Source: Luteibacter sp. dw_328 (GTDB lineage Bacteria; Pseudomonadota; Gammaproteobacteria; Xanthomonadales; Rhodanobacteraceae). From it: a DNA stretch of 64,000 nucleotides. Position numbers and translations under genes: made by a program. Location of the stretch: NCBI RefSeq assembly GCF_018449605.1, contig NZ_JAAVUW010000002.1:186001-250000 (forward strand), given 5' to 3'. A model generated the notes under the pieces. It was not told the origin of the DNA and searched no databases. It worked only from the letters and a program-made list of their open reading frames with translations. Within the stretch, counting starts at the first letter, position 1, and the number at the start of each line of letters is the position of its first letter. Shown piece after piece: positions 35,701 to 44,908 of the stretch.

Positions 35701-36188
35701 ACCAGGGCCAACTGGCGGCCTTTCTGCTGTCGCCGTCCAACGTGCTGGATGCCGACGGTGGGCCCCGCGCTCATCGCCTCGTCATGCCCTGGGTCGATCA
35801 TCTCGTGGCGCAGGCCGCCGGTCTTGCCGTCGTCACGCGCTACATCGGGCCGGATGCCACGATCGTTCTCGAACCGCTTGCGGCTGACGACGCCATGGCG
35901 ATGTTGGTCACGCTGGTGCGCGCCTGGCGCGAGGGCATGGCCAGGCCTCGGCCGGTCGCGGTGAAGACGGCGCTGGCGTGGCTCAACGCGCGCTCACCGG
36001 AGGAGGCGCCGCAGGCTGCGCGCGCCACGTATGAAGCCACTCACGAACGGACGTACGGCGAACTCGACGGCGATCCGTACCTGCTTCGTGCCTACCCTGA
36101 TTTTGCTTCGTTGATGCAGGCTGGCTTTGCCGATTGCCTTGACCCTTATCGCGACTTCCTCGGCACCTTGCGCGTGGAGGTGTCATGA
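32763..36188 (+). CDS. recC: Exodeoxyribonuclease V subunit gamma
   Basis: A 1141-residue RecC (E. coli 1122), the Chi-recognising scaffold subunit of RecBCD, which processes double-strand breaks for homologous recombination. N-terminal GLMVLHGNRLEELRDVL and VLVQSNGIAQWFRLALA, then GRFLWVAYRAVLG, are characteristic. The C-terminal inactive nuclease-like fold includes FRLVCLLGMNDGDYPR. Start is TTG 32763 with AGGAA about 9 bases upstream; an in-frame ATG at 32796 would shorten it by 11 residues. The recB start overlaps its stop (ATGA), so recC-recB-recD are tightly coupled in this order, as is common in Xanthomonads. Confidence 0.95.
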   Translation: MSDGNDIAPGLMVLHGNRLEELRDVLVAWLRRAPLKPLEDEWVLVQSNGIAQWFRLALARAVEDGGLGIAAAVNVELPGRFLWVAYRAVLGRDAVPPESPFDKSRLVWRLMRLLPSVAREPAFEPLAAFLGTDGDARKCHQLAERLADLYDQYQVYRADWLDDWADGRDVLRDARGGAPAMAAPDRWQAALWRRLLDDVGADEADGHRAAVHARFLRAVTEATERPKALPRRIVVFGMSSLPRQTLEALSALARWSQVLLVVMNPCRHYWADIVDDRELLRAERRRQAAKPGMPVELSDDDMHLHANPLLAAWGKQGRDYIRLLDEFDHPESYRERFNAWDQRIDLFAEPASTHLLGQVQSAILDLEPLPATPRPIDDGDTSIAFHVAHGPQREVEILHDQLLSRFEASAQAGDPILPRDVIVMVPDIETYGPHIDAVFGRVPRDDPRFIPYSVADRAARGTVPVVMALDVLLGMTESRFGAGEMADLLDVPAVRERFGLAEDDLPLLHRWVEGAGIRWGLDAAQRASLDLPALEQNTWAFGLRRMLLGYAVGAGEAWGEIEPYPEVGGLDARLVGPLADVLERLGDHWLALREPAPATEWGVRLRRLLRDFFEPAEPDDGMRIERLLDALDAWERACVEAAFDDALPIQVVREAWLGQFDQGGLSKRFLAGAVSFGTLMPMRAIPFRLVCLLGMNDGDYPRARPPMDFDLMSRQGAWRPGDRSRREDDRYLFLEALLSARDALHIGWVGRSARDNAERAPSVLVGQLRDYLGAAWQGQGGADLLHAVTVEHPLQPFSRAYFRADDARLFTYASEWRQAHDDIQRAVDADLAPVLVDRPIGLGVLRRFLRHPVREFFQARLGVRFETADTGGDEREPFAVDSLGRFAMADTLLRAALRSEGSAVAAIDDAAAKLQRSGALPMGGFAAPVRADLEAIAGAVYGRFVVERRAWPHEAGKREIRIEVDGTAIEDWLADLRGNDQGQLAAFLLSPSNVLDADGGPRAHRLVMPWVDHLVAQAAGLAVVTRYIGPDATIVLEPLAADDAMAMLVTLVRAWREGMARPRPVAVKTALAWLNARSPEEAPQAARATYEATHERTYGELDGDPYLLRAYPDFASLMQAGFADCLDPYRDFLGTLRVEVS

Positions 36189-39100
36189 GCGTCGCGATGG
36201 AACCGCTGCGGCCACTGGTCATGCCGTTGTCGGGCATTCGCCTGATCGAAGCGAGCGCCGGCACGGGCAAGACCTGGACCATCGCCGCACTGTATGTACG
36301 CGCGGTGCTCGGTCATGGCATCGCCCAGCCCTTGCTGCCGCCGAACATCCTCGTGGTGACCTTTACCGAGGCGGCAACGCAGGAGCTGCGTGAGCGGATT
36401 CGCGCACGTCTGGTCGATGCGGCTCGTGCGTTTCGCGCTGGTGAGTCGGACGACGCGTTCCTCGCCGACTTGCTCGCCGCCTACCCGTCGACCGCGCATG
36501 CGGCGTGTGCGCGCCGTGTCGAGCTGGCCGCGCAATGGATGGACGAAGCCGCCATCTTCACTATCCACGGCTGGAGCCAGCGCATGCTGACCCAGCACGC
36601 GTTCGGAAGCGGTCACGCCTTCGTGCAGACACTCGAGCCTGACGAGAGCGAGCTCCTGGCCGATTGCGTGCGCGACTACTGGCGCCAGGCCTTCTATCCA
36701 CTGGACACGCGGCAGGTGGCTGCGGTGCTGGCGGAATGGAAGACGCCCGATGCGCTGATCCAGACGTTACGGCCCCTCCTCTTCGGCGGTGAGACCACGT
36801 TGCGGGTCAACGGTGAGGCTCTGGATGCGACGGATGTCGCCGCTTTGTTTGCGGCGCTGCGCGCATGGGAAGACGAGGACGCCCGCCGGCTCGCCGTCGC
36901 TCGCGACGCGTGGATGGGCGATGTCGAGCGCATCGAGGCCTTGCTGCGCGATGCCGTGCGGACCAAGGTACTGAAAAACAATATCCACCAGCCCGCCTCA
37001 CTCGAACGCAACCTGGCCGGCGTGCGCCATTGGCTCGAGACCGGTGAGGCTGGCGCGGTCGATGTCGCCCGCTACGGATCGTCCCGGCTGGACGGTGCCG
37101 TCAGCAAGGGCAACGTCCGGCCGGAGCATCCCGCTTTTGGTGCCGTCGAGCACTGGAGCGAGTGGCAAACGGGCAAGCCTGCGATTCGTTTTGCAATCCT
37201 GGCCGATGCCGTGGAGCGTGTTCGCGAGCGCTTCGCCGAGCAGAAGCGCCGGCGTGCCCAGATCGGCTTCGACGACCTGCTTGCGCGGCTCGATCGCGCG
37301 CTGGCGTCGGCCTCGGGTGCCGAACTCGCCGAGACGATCCGTCGGCAGTACCCGATCGCGCTGATCGACGAGTTTCAGGACACCGATCCACTGCAGTACC
37401 GTATCTTTCGGGCGGTGTACGCGCTCAACCCGGACGTGGGCCTGTTGCTCATCGGTGATCCGAAGCAGGCGATCTATGCCTTCCGCGGCGCCGATATCCA
37501 CACGTATCTTTCCGCGCGAAGCGAAGCTGAGGCGCCGCACTACAGCCTCGACACCAATCATCGGTCGAGCGAGGGTATGGTCGCCGCCGTCAACGCGCTG
37601 TTCGCCCGGGCGGAAGATCACCCGACCGGTGCCTTCCACTTCGCTAACCGCGGATTGCCATTCAACCGGGTGCAGGCGCGTGGACGGGCCGAACGCTTCG
37701 TCGTCGATGGAACGGACCAGCCAGCCCTGCACGTCTGGCTGCTCGACGACGAGGTGCCGGTCGGTGTGCGGATGTACCGCGAGCAGATGGCCGAAGCGTG
37801 TGCGACCGAGATCGTTCGCCTGCTGGAAGGGACAAAGCAGGGTGGCACGGGCTTCGCTCGCGAGGGGTCTGTCACGCCGCTGAAGCCCGCGGATATCGCC
37901 GTGCTCGTGCGCAGCCACAACGAGGCGTCGGAGATTCGATCCGCGCTTTCCGCGCGCCGCGTGCGCAGCGTTTTCCTGTCCGATCGCGACTCCGTGCTGG
38001 AGAGTATCGAGGCGCACGACACGCTGCTCTGGTTGCGTGCCGTCGCCGAGCCATCGTCGGACACCGCCATGCGAGCGGCGCTTGCCACGCGCACCCTGTT
38101 CCTGGGTTACGGCGAGCTCGAGCAACTGAATGTCGACGAACGCCACTGGGAGCGTCGCGGCCAGCAGCTCTTCGAGTTGCGCGAGACCTGGCGCCGTGCC
38201 GGTGTGCTGGCGATGCTGCATCGTTTTCTGCATGTTTTCGACCTGCCGGCGCGTCTGCTCGGTCAGGCCGGCGGCGAGCGCGCGCTGACCAACCTCCTGC
38301 ATCTTGCCGAACTTCTCCAGCAGGCCGCCTCGACGATCGAGGGCGAGCAGGCGTTGATTCGTCATCTTGCCGAGCGTATCGAGGACACGGCCAGCCATAC
38401 CGGCGAAGACCAGGTCGTTCGCCTGGAAAGCGACGACGATCTGGTCAAGGTCGTGACCATCCACAAATCCAAGGGCCTGGAATACCCGCTGGTGTTCCTT
38501 CCTTTCGTCTGCGCCAGCGGCGGTACGCGGCCGGGGCAGGGCTATCGATACCATGACGGCACCGGTTCGCAGCTCGAGCTGCTTTCGTCAGGGCACGAAG
38601 CGGCAGGCGAGTCGGTGCGGCAGGCGAAGGACGCCGCCGAGCGTGCCGCCCTGCAGGAGGATCTGCGCCTGCTCTACGTGGCGATGACACGTGCGCGCCA
38701 CGCCAGCTGGCTGGGCGTGGCGCCGGTCTGCTACAACGCCGCAAAGAAGCCCCAGGTGCATCGGTCGGCTTTCGGTCACCTGCTCAGCGGCGGCCAGGAC
38801 ATCGACAACGGCGCCATCGAGGGCCTTCTGCGCGCCATGGCCCGGGACGAACCCGCGATCAGCATCGACTACATGCCGGCGCCGGACGAGCGCAGCTACG
38901 AGGCGCCGGTACGCGACGAACGGCCGCTGCCCGCGCGCACGGCCCGGCTGGCGAAAGCGGAGCCGTGGTGGATCGCGAGCTACAGCGCCCTGCGTTATGC
39001 GGATAGCGAAGCCGTCGCACCCGAGACGGCGACCGATGACGTCATTGTCGAGTACGCAGGCGAAGTGGCGGCCGCCTCCGTCGAGGCGGCGACGATCCAC

Positions 39101-39832
39101 GCTTTCGAGCGGGGCGCGGAGGCGGGCACCTTCCTCCACGACCTGCTGGAATGGATGGCCGAGGAAGGCTTCGCCCAGATCGCGTCGGATCCGGAGCGCC
39201 TCCGCGACACCGTAGCCCGGCGTTGCGAACGTCGCGGCTGGGAGGCTTCCATCGACCTGCTCACCGACTGGCTGCTGGTGCTGCTACGCACGCCGCTGCC
39301 GGTTCCCGAGGGCGGTTCGTTCTCCCTGGGCTCGCTGGGTGACCCTTCGCGCTATCGCGCCGAGCTGGAATTTCTGTTCGAAGCGCGCCGGGTGGACACG
39401 CTGGCGCTCGACCGTATCGTTCGCGAGCACACGCTCGACGGGGCGCCGCGTCCGTCGCTCACGGCCGATCGCGTCAACGGCATGCTCAAGGGTTTCATCG
39501 ATCTCATCGTCGAGCACGACGGTCGCTGGTACGTGGCCGATTACAAATCGAACTGGCTCGGCGTGGACGAGCTGGCGTATACGCCAGCAGCCATGCGGCA
39601 CTCGATCCTCGATTCCCGTTACGAACTTCAGTACGCCCTGTACCTGCTTGCCCTGCATCGACTGTTGCGCTCGCGGCTGGGCAGTGCGTACGACTACGAC
39701 ACGCACGTGGGCGGGGCCATCTACATCTACCTGCGGGGCGCTGACGGAAACGGTCATGGCGTACATGTGGAACGCCCCGCGCGCGCCATGATCGATGCGC
39801 TTGACGCACTCTTCGAAGGAGCGTCCGCATGA
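36185..39832 (+). CDS. recB: Exodeoxyribonuclease V subunit beta
   Basis: A 1215-residue RecB: a 3'-5' superfamily-1 helicase with a C-terminal nuclease. Walker A is ASAGTGKT at residues 23-30. Motif II with the catalytic Asp-Glu is LIDEFQDTDPLQYRIF near residue 400. LVKVVTIHKSKGLEYPLVFLP and LYVAMTRARHASW are motifs V and VI. The nuclease core near residue 1105 is GFIDLIVEHDGRWYVADYKSNW, with the Asp and Lys used for metal-dependent cleavage, followed by YELQYALYLLALHR. It overlaps recC and recD by 4 bases on each side. Confidence 0.97.
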   Translation: MSVAMEPLRPLVMPLSGIRLIEASAGTGKTWTIAALYVRAVLGHGIAQPLLPPNILVVTFTEAATQELRERIRARLVDAARAFRAGESDDAFLADLLAAYPSTAHAACARRVELAAQWMDEAAIFTIHGWSQRMLTQHAFGSGHAFVQTLEPDESELLADCVRDYWRQAFYPLDTRQVAAVLAEWKTPDALIQTLRPLLFGGETTLRVNGEALDATDVAALFAALRAWEDEDARRLAVARDAWMGDVERIEALLRDAVRTKVLKNNIHQPASLERNLAGVRHWLETGEAGAVDVARYGSSRLDGAVSKGNVRPEHPAFGAVEHWSEWQTGKPAIRFAILADAVERVRERFAEQKRRRAQIGFDDLLARLDRALASASGAELAETIRRQYPIALIDEFQDTDPLQYRIFRAVYALNPDVGLLLIGDPKQAIYAFRGADIHTYLSARSEAEAPHYSLDTNHRSSEGMVAAVNALFARAEDHPTGAFHFANRGLPFNRVQARGRAERFVVDGTDQPALHVWLLDDEVPVGVRMYREQMAEACATEIVRLLEGTKQGGTGFAREGSVTPLKPADIAVLVRSHNEASEIRSALSARRVRSVFLSDRDSVLESIEAHDTLLWLRAVAEPSSDTAMRAALATRTLFLGYGELEQLNVDERHWERRGQQLFELRETWRRAGVLAMLHRFLHVFDLPARLLGQAGGERALTNLLHLAELLQQAASTIEGEQALIRHLAERIEDTASHTGEDQVVRLESDDDLVKVVTIHKSKGLEYPLVFLPFVCASGGTRPGQGYRYHDGTGSQLELLSSGHEAAGESVRQAKDAAERAALQEDLRLLYVAMTRARHASWLGVAPVCYNAAKKPQVHRSAFGHLLSGGQDIDNGAIEGLLRAMARDEPAISIDYMPAPDERSYEAPVRDERPLPARTARLAKAEPWWIASYSALRYADSEAVAPETATDDVIVEYAGEVAAASVEAATIHAFERGAEAGTFLHDLLEWMAEEGFAQIASDPERLRDTVARRCERRGWEASIDLLTDWLLVLLRTPLPVPEGGSFSLGSLGDPSRYRAELEFLFEARRVDTLALDRIVREHTLDGAPRPSLTADRVNGMLKGFIDLIVEHDGRWYVADYKSNWLGVDELAYTPAAMRHSILDSRYELQYALYLLALHRLLRSRLGSAYDYDTHVGGAIYIYLRGADGNGHGVHVERPARAMIDALDALFEGASA

Positions 39833-41706
39833 ATGCGCAGCTGATGGCATGGCTCGATCGCGGCGTGCAGGAGGCGAAACTTCGCTCGGTGGATCGTGCG
39901 TTCGCCAGATTTCTGTCGACCCTGGACGAGCATGGCGACGGGCGCGTCCTGATGGCGGCGGCGCTGGCCAGCCGTGAACTGGGGGAAGGCCATATCTGTG
40001 TCGATATCGAGGCACTTGCCGTCGTCGAGCCGGTGCTGGCCGATGCGGCGGCATGGCTGTCGGTATCGCCCCTGGTTGGTTCGTCGGAGGGCCAGCCGAA
40101 CACGCCGCTCGTGCTCGACGGTGGCCTGCTCTACCTGCGCCGCTTCTGGCGCGACGAGGCGCGGGTCGCCGATGCCATCCTGTCGCGGCTCGCACCGTCC
40201 GACGTACCCGCCGATCTTGCGCAGGAACTGGATCGTCTCTTCCCCGCCGAAGCCGGTGCGCTCAACTGGCAGAAGGTGGCTTGCGCCGTGGCGGCACGCG
40301 GGTCGTTCGCCGTCGTCACGGGCGGTCCGGGCACAGGCAAGACCACCACGGTGGTGCGTTTGCTCGGCCTGCTGCAAACGCTCGCGCACCGCCGCAACGA
40401 ACCGCGCCTGCGTATCCGGCTCGCGGCACCGACTGGTAAGGCCGCGGCCCGGCTGAACGCTTCGATCGCCGGGCAGATCGAGCGGCTGGATGTGGATGTC
40501 GCGGTGAAACAGGCGATTCCCGCCGAAGTGACTACCCTGCATCGTCTGCTGGGCAGTCGCCCGGATACGCGTTCCTTCAGGCACGACCGCGACAACCCGT
40601 TGCATCTGGATGTACTCGTCATCGACGAAGCGTCGATGATCGATCTGGAGATGATGGCCGCCACGCTCGATGCGCTGCCGCGCGATGCGCGATTGATCCT
40701 GCTCGGCGATAAGGATCAGCTGTCGTCGGTCGAAGCCGGTGCGGTACTCGGCGACCTTTGCGCGCGCGCGGATGCCGGTCACTACGATGTCGCCACGCGC
40801 GACTGGCTTACGGCGGTCTGCGGCGTCGACGTGAGCGAATGGACGGATCCTGGCGATGCGCAGTCGCTCGACCAGCGTGTCGTCATGTTGCGTCGAAGCA
40901 GGCGCTTCGGTGAAGACAGCGGCATCGGCGCGCTGGCGCAGGCCATCAACGCCGGCGACGCCATGGCGGTGACGCGCGCCTTCGCCAGCACGCGCGGCGA
41001 CATCGCTTTCGTCGCGCCGTCGGCCACATCGATTGCCGCGCTGGCCGTCGACGGCCGTGCGGGGGCGCCCGGTCATCGCCATTATCTGGACTGGATCGAA
41101 CGGGAGCGTCCCGCCATCGACGCTTCCTTCGAGGCATTCCAGCGATGGGGTGCGGGAGCGCTCACGGCCTACGCCCGGTTCCAGCTCCTTTGCGCCACGC
41201 GACACGGCGATGCCGGTGTGGACCGGCAGAACGAGCTCATCGCGCAGGGTCTGCTCGACCGTGGGCTGATCGACGCGGTGGCAGGGTGGTACGAAGGGCG
41301 CCCGGTCATGGTCACGCGCAACGACTACGCGCTGGGCCTGATGAACGGCGACGTCGGCGTGACGCTATGGGTACCGGACGGGCAGGGCGGCATGGCATTG
41401 CGGGTCGCCTTCGCCGTGATGGACGACCAGGGTGGCGAGCGCATGCGCTTCGTCGTGCCCAGTCGGTTGTCCGCCGTCGATACGGTCTATGCCATGACCG
41501 TGCATAAGTCACAGGGGTCGGAGTTCGAGCACACGGCCCTGGCGTTGCCGCCAGAACCGTCACCGGTGCTGACGCGCGAGCTGGTCTATACAGGAGTGAC
41601 GCGCGCGCGGACTCACTTCACGCTACTGGCCGCGCCGGACATCCTCGGCTATGCGGTCTCGCGAAAGACGCTGCGGGCCTCGGGGTTGCTTCGTCGGTTG
41701 ATTTGA
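39829..41706 (+). CDS. recD: Exodeoxyribonuclease V subunit alpha
   Basis: A 625-residue RecD, the fast 5'-3' helicase of RecBCD (E. coli 608). The Walker A motif is VVTGGPGTGKTTTVVRLL near residue 165, motif II VLVIDEASMIDLEMM near 265, and LLGDKDQLSSVEAGAVLGDLC follows. The C-terminal motifs are YAMTVHKSQGSEFEHTALALP and LVYTGVTRARTHFTLLA. Its N-terminal domain, which contacts RecB, is about 150 residues. No terminator is visible in the 13 bases before the convergent epimerase gene ends at 41720. Confidence 0.97.
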   Translation: MNAQLMAWLDRGVQEAKLRSVDRAFARFLSTLDEHGDGRVLMAAALASRELGEGHICVDIEALAVVEPVLADAAAWLSVSPLVGSSEGQPNTPLVLDGGLLYLRRFWRDEARVADAILSRLAPSDVPADLAQELDRLFPAEAGALNWQKVACAVAARGSFAVVTGGPGTGKTTTVVRLLGLLQTLAHRRNEPRLRIRLAAPTGKAAARLNASIAGQIERLDVDVAVKQAIPAEVTTLHRLLGSRPDTRSFRHDRDNPLHLDVLVIDEASMIDLEMMAATLDALPRDARLILLGDKDQLSSVEAGAVLGDLCARADAGHYDVATRDWLTAVCGVDVSEWTDPGDAQSLDQRVVMLRRSRRFGEDSGIGALAQAINAGDAMAVTRAFASTRGDIAFVAPSATSIAALAVDGRAGAPGHRHYLDWIERERPAIDASFEAFQRWGAGALTAYARFQLLCATRHGDAGVDRQNELIAQGLLDRGLIDAVAGWYEGRPVMVTRNDYALGLMNGDVGVTLWVPDGQGGMALRVAFAVMDDQGGERMRFVVPSRLSAVDTVYAMTVHKSQGSEFEHTALALPPEPSPVLTRELVYTGVTRARTHFTLLAAPDILGYAVSRKTLRASGLLRRLI

Positions 41707-41719
41707 CGCCACCACCCAT

Positions 41720-42730
41720 TCAATCGACCCCGTAATAGTCCTTGAACCAGGCAGCAAACTTCCCCAGCCCCACATCGATCGACGTCGAAGGCGCATACCC
41801 CACATCACGCCGCAGCGCCGACACATCCGCCCATGTATCCGGCACATCGCCCGGCTGCATCGGCAGCAGCCGCTTCTCCACCGTACGGCCGAGGTGCTTC
41901 TCCAGCAGGCCGATGAAATCCAGCAGCAGCACCGGCTCATCGTTGCCAATGTTGTAGACGCGGTACGGCGCTGCCGAGCTGCCGGGGTTTGGCGCGACCG
42001 GATCGTACGAGGGATCCGGCGTGGCCGGACGATCGAGCGTGCGAATCACCCCTTCGACCACGTCGTCGACGTAGGTGAAGTCACGGCTGTGGTCGCCATG
42101 GTTGTACACGTCGATAGGCTCGCCCTTGACGATGCGGCTGGCGAAGAGGATCGGCGACATGTCCGGGCGGCCCCAGGGGCCATAAACCGTAAAAAAGCGC
42201 AGCCCCGTGGTCGGCAGGCCGAACAGGTGGCTGTATGTGTGGGCCATCAGCTCGTTGGACTTCTTCGTCGCGGCGTACAGGCTCACCGGGTGGTCCACGG
42301 CGTCCTCCACGGCGAACGGCATCTTGCGGTTGGCCCCGTAGACCGAGCTCGACGAGGCGTAGACCAGGTGCCCCACGGCATGTCGGCGGCAGGCCTCGAG
42401 GATATTCACGAAGCCCACCAGGTTGCTCTGCACGTAAGCATGCGGATGGGTGAGCGAATAACGCACGCCGGCCTGGGCGGCGAGGTGGGCGACGCGCTCG
42501 GGCTGGAAGTCGGCGAAAGCGCGGTCGACGGCGGCCTGTTCGGCAAGGTCGGCCCGCACGTGCGTGTAGTGGGGGTGGTGCATGAAGCGGGCCACGCGAG
42601 CCTCTTTCAATGCCGGGTCGTAGTAGTCGTTGTGGTTGTCGAAGCCCAGTACGGTGTCGCCGCGGGCGAGCAGCCGCTCGGTGAGGTGGGAGCCGACGAA
42701 GCCGGCGCTGCCGGTAACCAGGATGCGCAT
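41720..42730 (-). CDS. NAD-dependent epimerase, UDP-glucuronate 4-epimerase-like
   Basis: A 336-residue extended SDR. The opening MRILVTGSAGFVGSHL binds NAD; NDYYDPALKEARVARF, HLAAQAGVRYSLTHPHAYVQSNLVGFVNIL and PVSLYAATKKSNELMAHTYSHLFGLPTTGLRFFTVYGPWGRPDM are hallmarks of the bacterial UDP-glucuronate 4-epimerase branch that makes UDP-galacturonate. The catalytic pair is Tyr-x3-Lys in YAATK. ATG 42730 was chosen at the Rossmann strand; a GTG at 42757 is also in frame. Likely role: supply of UDP-GalA for surface polysaccharide or lipopolysaccharide core. It is not clustered with glycan genes here. Confidence 0.85.
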   Translation of the reverse strand: MRILVTGSAGFVGSHLTERLLARGDTVLGFDNHNDYYDPALKEARVARFMHHPHYTHVRADLAEQAAVDRAFADFQPERVAHLAAQAGVRYSLTHPHAYVQSNLVGFVNILEACRRHAVGHLVYASSSSVYGANRKMPFAVEDAVDHPVSLYAATKKSNELMAHTYSHLFGLPTTGLRFFTVYGPWGRPDMSPILFASRIVKGEPIDVYNHGDHSRDFTYVDDVVEGVIRTLDRPATPDPSYDPVAPNPGSSAAPYRVYNIGNDEPVLLLDFIGLLEKHLGRTVEKRLLPMQPGDVPDTWADVSALRRDVGYAPSTSIDVGLGKFAAWFKDYYGVD

Positions 42731-42778
42731 GGAAGGACCTGCCAGGGAGCGATCCACCTAGTCTAACGGACGGCCGAT

Positions 42779-42807
42779 TTGACACGGCAGCACGGCTGAT
42801 CTAGCTT
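42779..42807 (+). promoter_or_regulatory. Sigma-70 promoter of the thrS operon
   Basis: A perfect -35 TTGACA (42779-42784), a 17-base spacer and TAGCTT (42802-42807) as -10. Transcription should begin near 42814, giving a leader of about 150 bases before thrS. Confidence 0.7.
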
Positions 42808-42864
42808 TTGCCCGATAACCACGCGACCAAGGTGGCCTGCGGTAACGCTGGCCGAGAGTGCGAC

Positions 42865-42891
42865 ATGCGGACTACGCGCCTCCCAACCTGA
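42865..42891 (+). CDS. Possible threonine-rich leader peptide upstream of thrS
   Basis: An 8-codon frame reads Met-Arg-Thr-Thr-Arg-Leu-Pro-Thr-stop; three of eight residues are threonine, the substrate of the gene that follows. GAGAG lies about 6 to 10 bases upstream as a weak ribosome site. A hairpin (42833-42853: GGCC, GCG, loop GTAA, CGC, GGCC) precedes it and a terminator-like stem follows at 42919. This is the layout of a transcription attenuator that senses charged tRNA-Thr. Eight codons with three Thr could also be chance. Confidence 0.4.
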   Translation: MRTTRLPT

Positions 42892-42918
42892 TCCCACGCC
42901 ACGTCTTCGTCGTCACCG

Positions 42919-42945
42919 AAGGGCGTATGGCGCCCTTTTTGTTTG
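42919..42945 (+). terminator. Terminator-like stem directly before thrS (possible attenuator)
   Basis: GGGCG (42921-42925), loop TATGG, CGCCC (42931-42935), then TTTTTGTTT. It lies after the promoter and 17 bases before the thrS ATG, so it must be read through for thrS to be made. The segment GCGTA at 42923-42927 can pair instead with TACGC at 42873-42877 within the leader frame, offering a competing structure. Confidence 0.6.
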
Positions 42946-42961
42946 TCCGGAATTTGCAACC

Positions 42962-44863
42962 ATGATCCAGATCACGCTACCCGACGGCAGCCAGCGCCCG
43001 TTCGAGCATCCCGTTTCCGTGCAGGACGTTGCCGCCTCGATCGGCGCCGGCCTCGCCAAAGCCACCCTGGCCGGCAAGGTCGACGGCAAGCTGGTCGACG
43101 CCAGCTACACGATCGACCACGACGCCGCCCTCGAGATCGTCACCGAGAAGAGCCCCGAGGCGCTGGATATCCTCCGCCATTCCACGGCCCATCTGCTTGG
43201 TCAGGCCGTGCAGCGCCTTTTCCCGGGCGCGCAGGTGACCATCGGTCCGGTGATCGATAACGGCTTCTTCTACGACTTCGCCTACGAACGGCCGTTTACG
43301 CCGGACGACCTCGTCGTCATCGAGGCCGAGATGGAGAAGATCGTCAAGGAGCAGATCCCGGTCACCCGTTCGGTGAAGAGCCGCGACGACGCCATCACGT
43401 TCTTTCGTGGGCTTGGCGAGGAGTACAAGGCACAGATCATCGAAGGTATCCCGGCGAACGAGGAGCTCTCCCTCTACACCCAGGGTGAGTTCACGGATCT
43501 CTGCCGTGGCCCGCACGTGTCCAACACGGGCAAGCTGCGCGCGTTCAAGCTGATGAAGGTCGCCGGCGCCTACTGGCGCGGCGATTCCAACAACGAGATG
43601 CTGACCCGCATCTACGGCACCTCGTGGCTGAACGACAAGGACCTCAAGGCCCATCTGCTTCAGCTGGAAGAAGCCGAAAAGCGTGATCACCGCCGCATCG
43701 GCAAGCAACTCGACCTGTTCCACATGCAGGAAGAAGCGCCGGGCATGGTGTTCTGGCACCCGAAGGGCTGGGCCATCTGGCAGGCTGTGGAGCAGTACGT
43801 GCGCGGTGTTTACCGCAGCAGCGGCTATAAGGAGGTCCGTGGTCCGCAGATCATGGACGTCAGCCTGTGGAAGAAGTCAGGTCACTGGGACAACTACCAG
43901 GAGAACATGTTCTTCACCGAGTCGGAGAAGCGCACTTATGCGCTCAAGCCGATGAACTGCCCGGGCCACATCCAGATATTCAACACCCACCTGCACAGCT
44001 ACCGCGACCTGCCGATCCGCTACGGCGAGTTCGGCGGCTGCCACCGTAACGAGCCTTCGGGCGCGCTTCACGGCATCATGCGGGTGCGCGCGTTCACCCA
44101 GGACGACGGCCACATCTTCTGCACCCCGGCCCAGATCGAAGACGAGGTCGCGGCGTTCCACGCCCAGGCGATGAAGGTCTATGCCGACTTCGGATTTGAC
44201 GACATCGCCATGAAGATCGCCCTGCGTCCGGAAAAGCGCATCGGTGCGGACGAGGTCTGGGACAAGGCCGAGCACGCCCTGCGTGCCGCCCTCTCGGCAG
44301 CCGGCGTGGCATGGGAGGAGCTGCCGGGTGAGGGCGCCTTCTACGGCCCGAAGATCGAGTACCACATGAAGGACTCGATCGGCCGCGCCTGGCAGGTCGG
44401 CACCATGCAGGTCGATTTCATGATGCCCGAGCGCCTTGGCGCCGAATACGTGGACGAGAACTCACAGCGCCAGCATCCTGTCATGCTGCACCGGGCCATC
44501 GTCGGTTCGATGGAGCGTTTCATTGGTATCCTGATCGAACACCACGCGGGCTTGCTTCCGCCCTGGCTTGCCCCCATTCAGGCAGTAGTGTTCAGCATCA
44601 CCGATGCACAGGCCGACTATGTGCGCGAAGTCACCCAAACCCTTGTCGGACAAGGCTTCAGGGTTGAGGCCGATTTGCGCAACGAGAAAGTCGGATATAA
44701 AATCAGGGAGCATACGTTGCAGAAGGTCCCTTATCTCATCGTGGTCGGCGACCGCGAGAAGGAAACGGGCACCATTTCCGTACGTACCCGTGGCGGAGAG
44801 GACCTCGGCAGCATGCCGGTGGCCCAGTTCGTCGAAAAGCTGAAGGCCGAGACGCAGCGCTGA
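42962..44863 (+). CDS. thrS: Threonyl-tRNA synthetase
   Basis: A 633-residue class II synthetase that charges tRNA-Thr (E. coli 642). Residues 1-62 form the TGS domain ([21 protein letters not shown]). The editing domain holds [16 protein letters not shown] (HxxxH zinc-type motif) near residue 70 and [16 protein letters not shown] with the catalytic-type Cys just before it. The core has [10 protein letters not shown] (zinc Cys) and motif 2 [27 protein letters not shown]. The C-terminal anticodon-binding domain begins near residue 535. It leads the operon thrS-infC-rpmI-rplT. No strong ribosome site precedes the ATG. Confidence 0.97.
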   Translation: MIQITLPDGSQRPFEHPVSVQDVAASIGAGLAKATLAGKVDGKLVDASYTIDHDAALEIVTEKSPEALDILRHSTAHLLGQAVQRLFPGAQVTIGPVIDNGFFYDFAYERPFTPDDLVVIEAEMEKIVKEQIPVTRSVKSRDDAITFFRGLGEEYKAQIIEGIPANEELSLYTQGEFTDLCRGPHVSNTGKLRAFKLMKVAGAYWRGDSNNEMLTRIYGTSWLNDKDLKAHLLQLEEAEKRDHRRIGKQLDLFHMQEEAPGMVFWHPKGWAIWQAVEQYVRGVYRSSGYKEVRGPQIMDVSLWKKSGHWDNYQENMFFTESEKRTYALKPMNCPGHIQIFNTHLHSYRDLPIRYGEFGGCHRNEPSGALHGIMRVRAFTQDDGHIFCTPAQIEDEVAAFHAQAMKVYADFGFDDIAMKIALRPEKRIGADEVWDKAEHALRAALSAAGVAWEELPGEGAFYGPKIEYHMKDSIGRAWQVGTMQVDFMMPERLGAEYVDENSQRQHPVMLHRAIVGSMERFIGILIEHHAGLLPPWLAPIQAVVFSITDAQADYVREVTQTLVGQGFRVEADLRNEKVGYKIREHTLQKVPYLIVVGDREKETGTISVRTRGGEDLGSMPVAQFVEKLKAETQR

Positions 44864-44908
44864 TCGCTCGCGTCCGGCACCTGGTTCAATCTTCTGGAGG
44901 ATAGCGGT

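Noticed and set aside
42819-42960. T-box riboswitch upstream of thrS
   Set aside because: A GGTGG-like string occurs at 42832, but the long specifier stem and full T-box consensus are absent, and T-boxes are not expected in gammaproteobacteria; a leader-peptide attenuator fits better.
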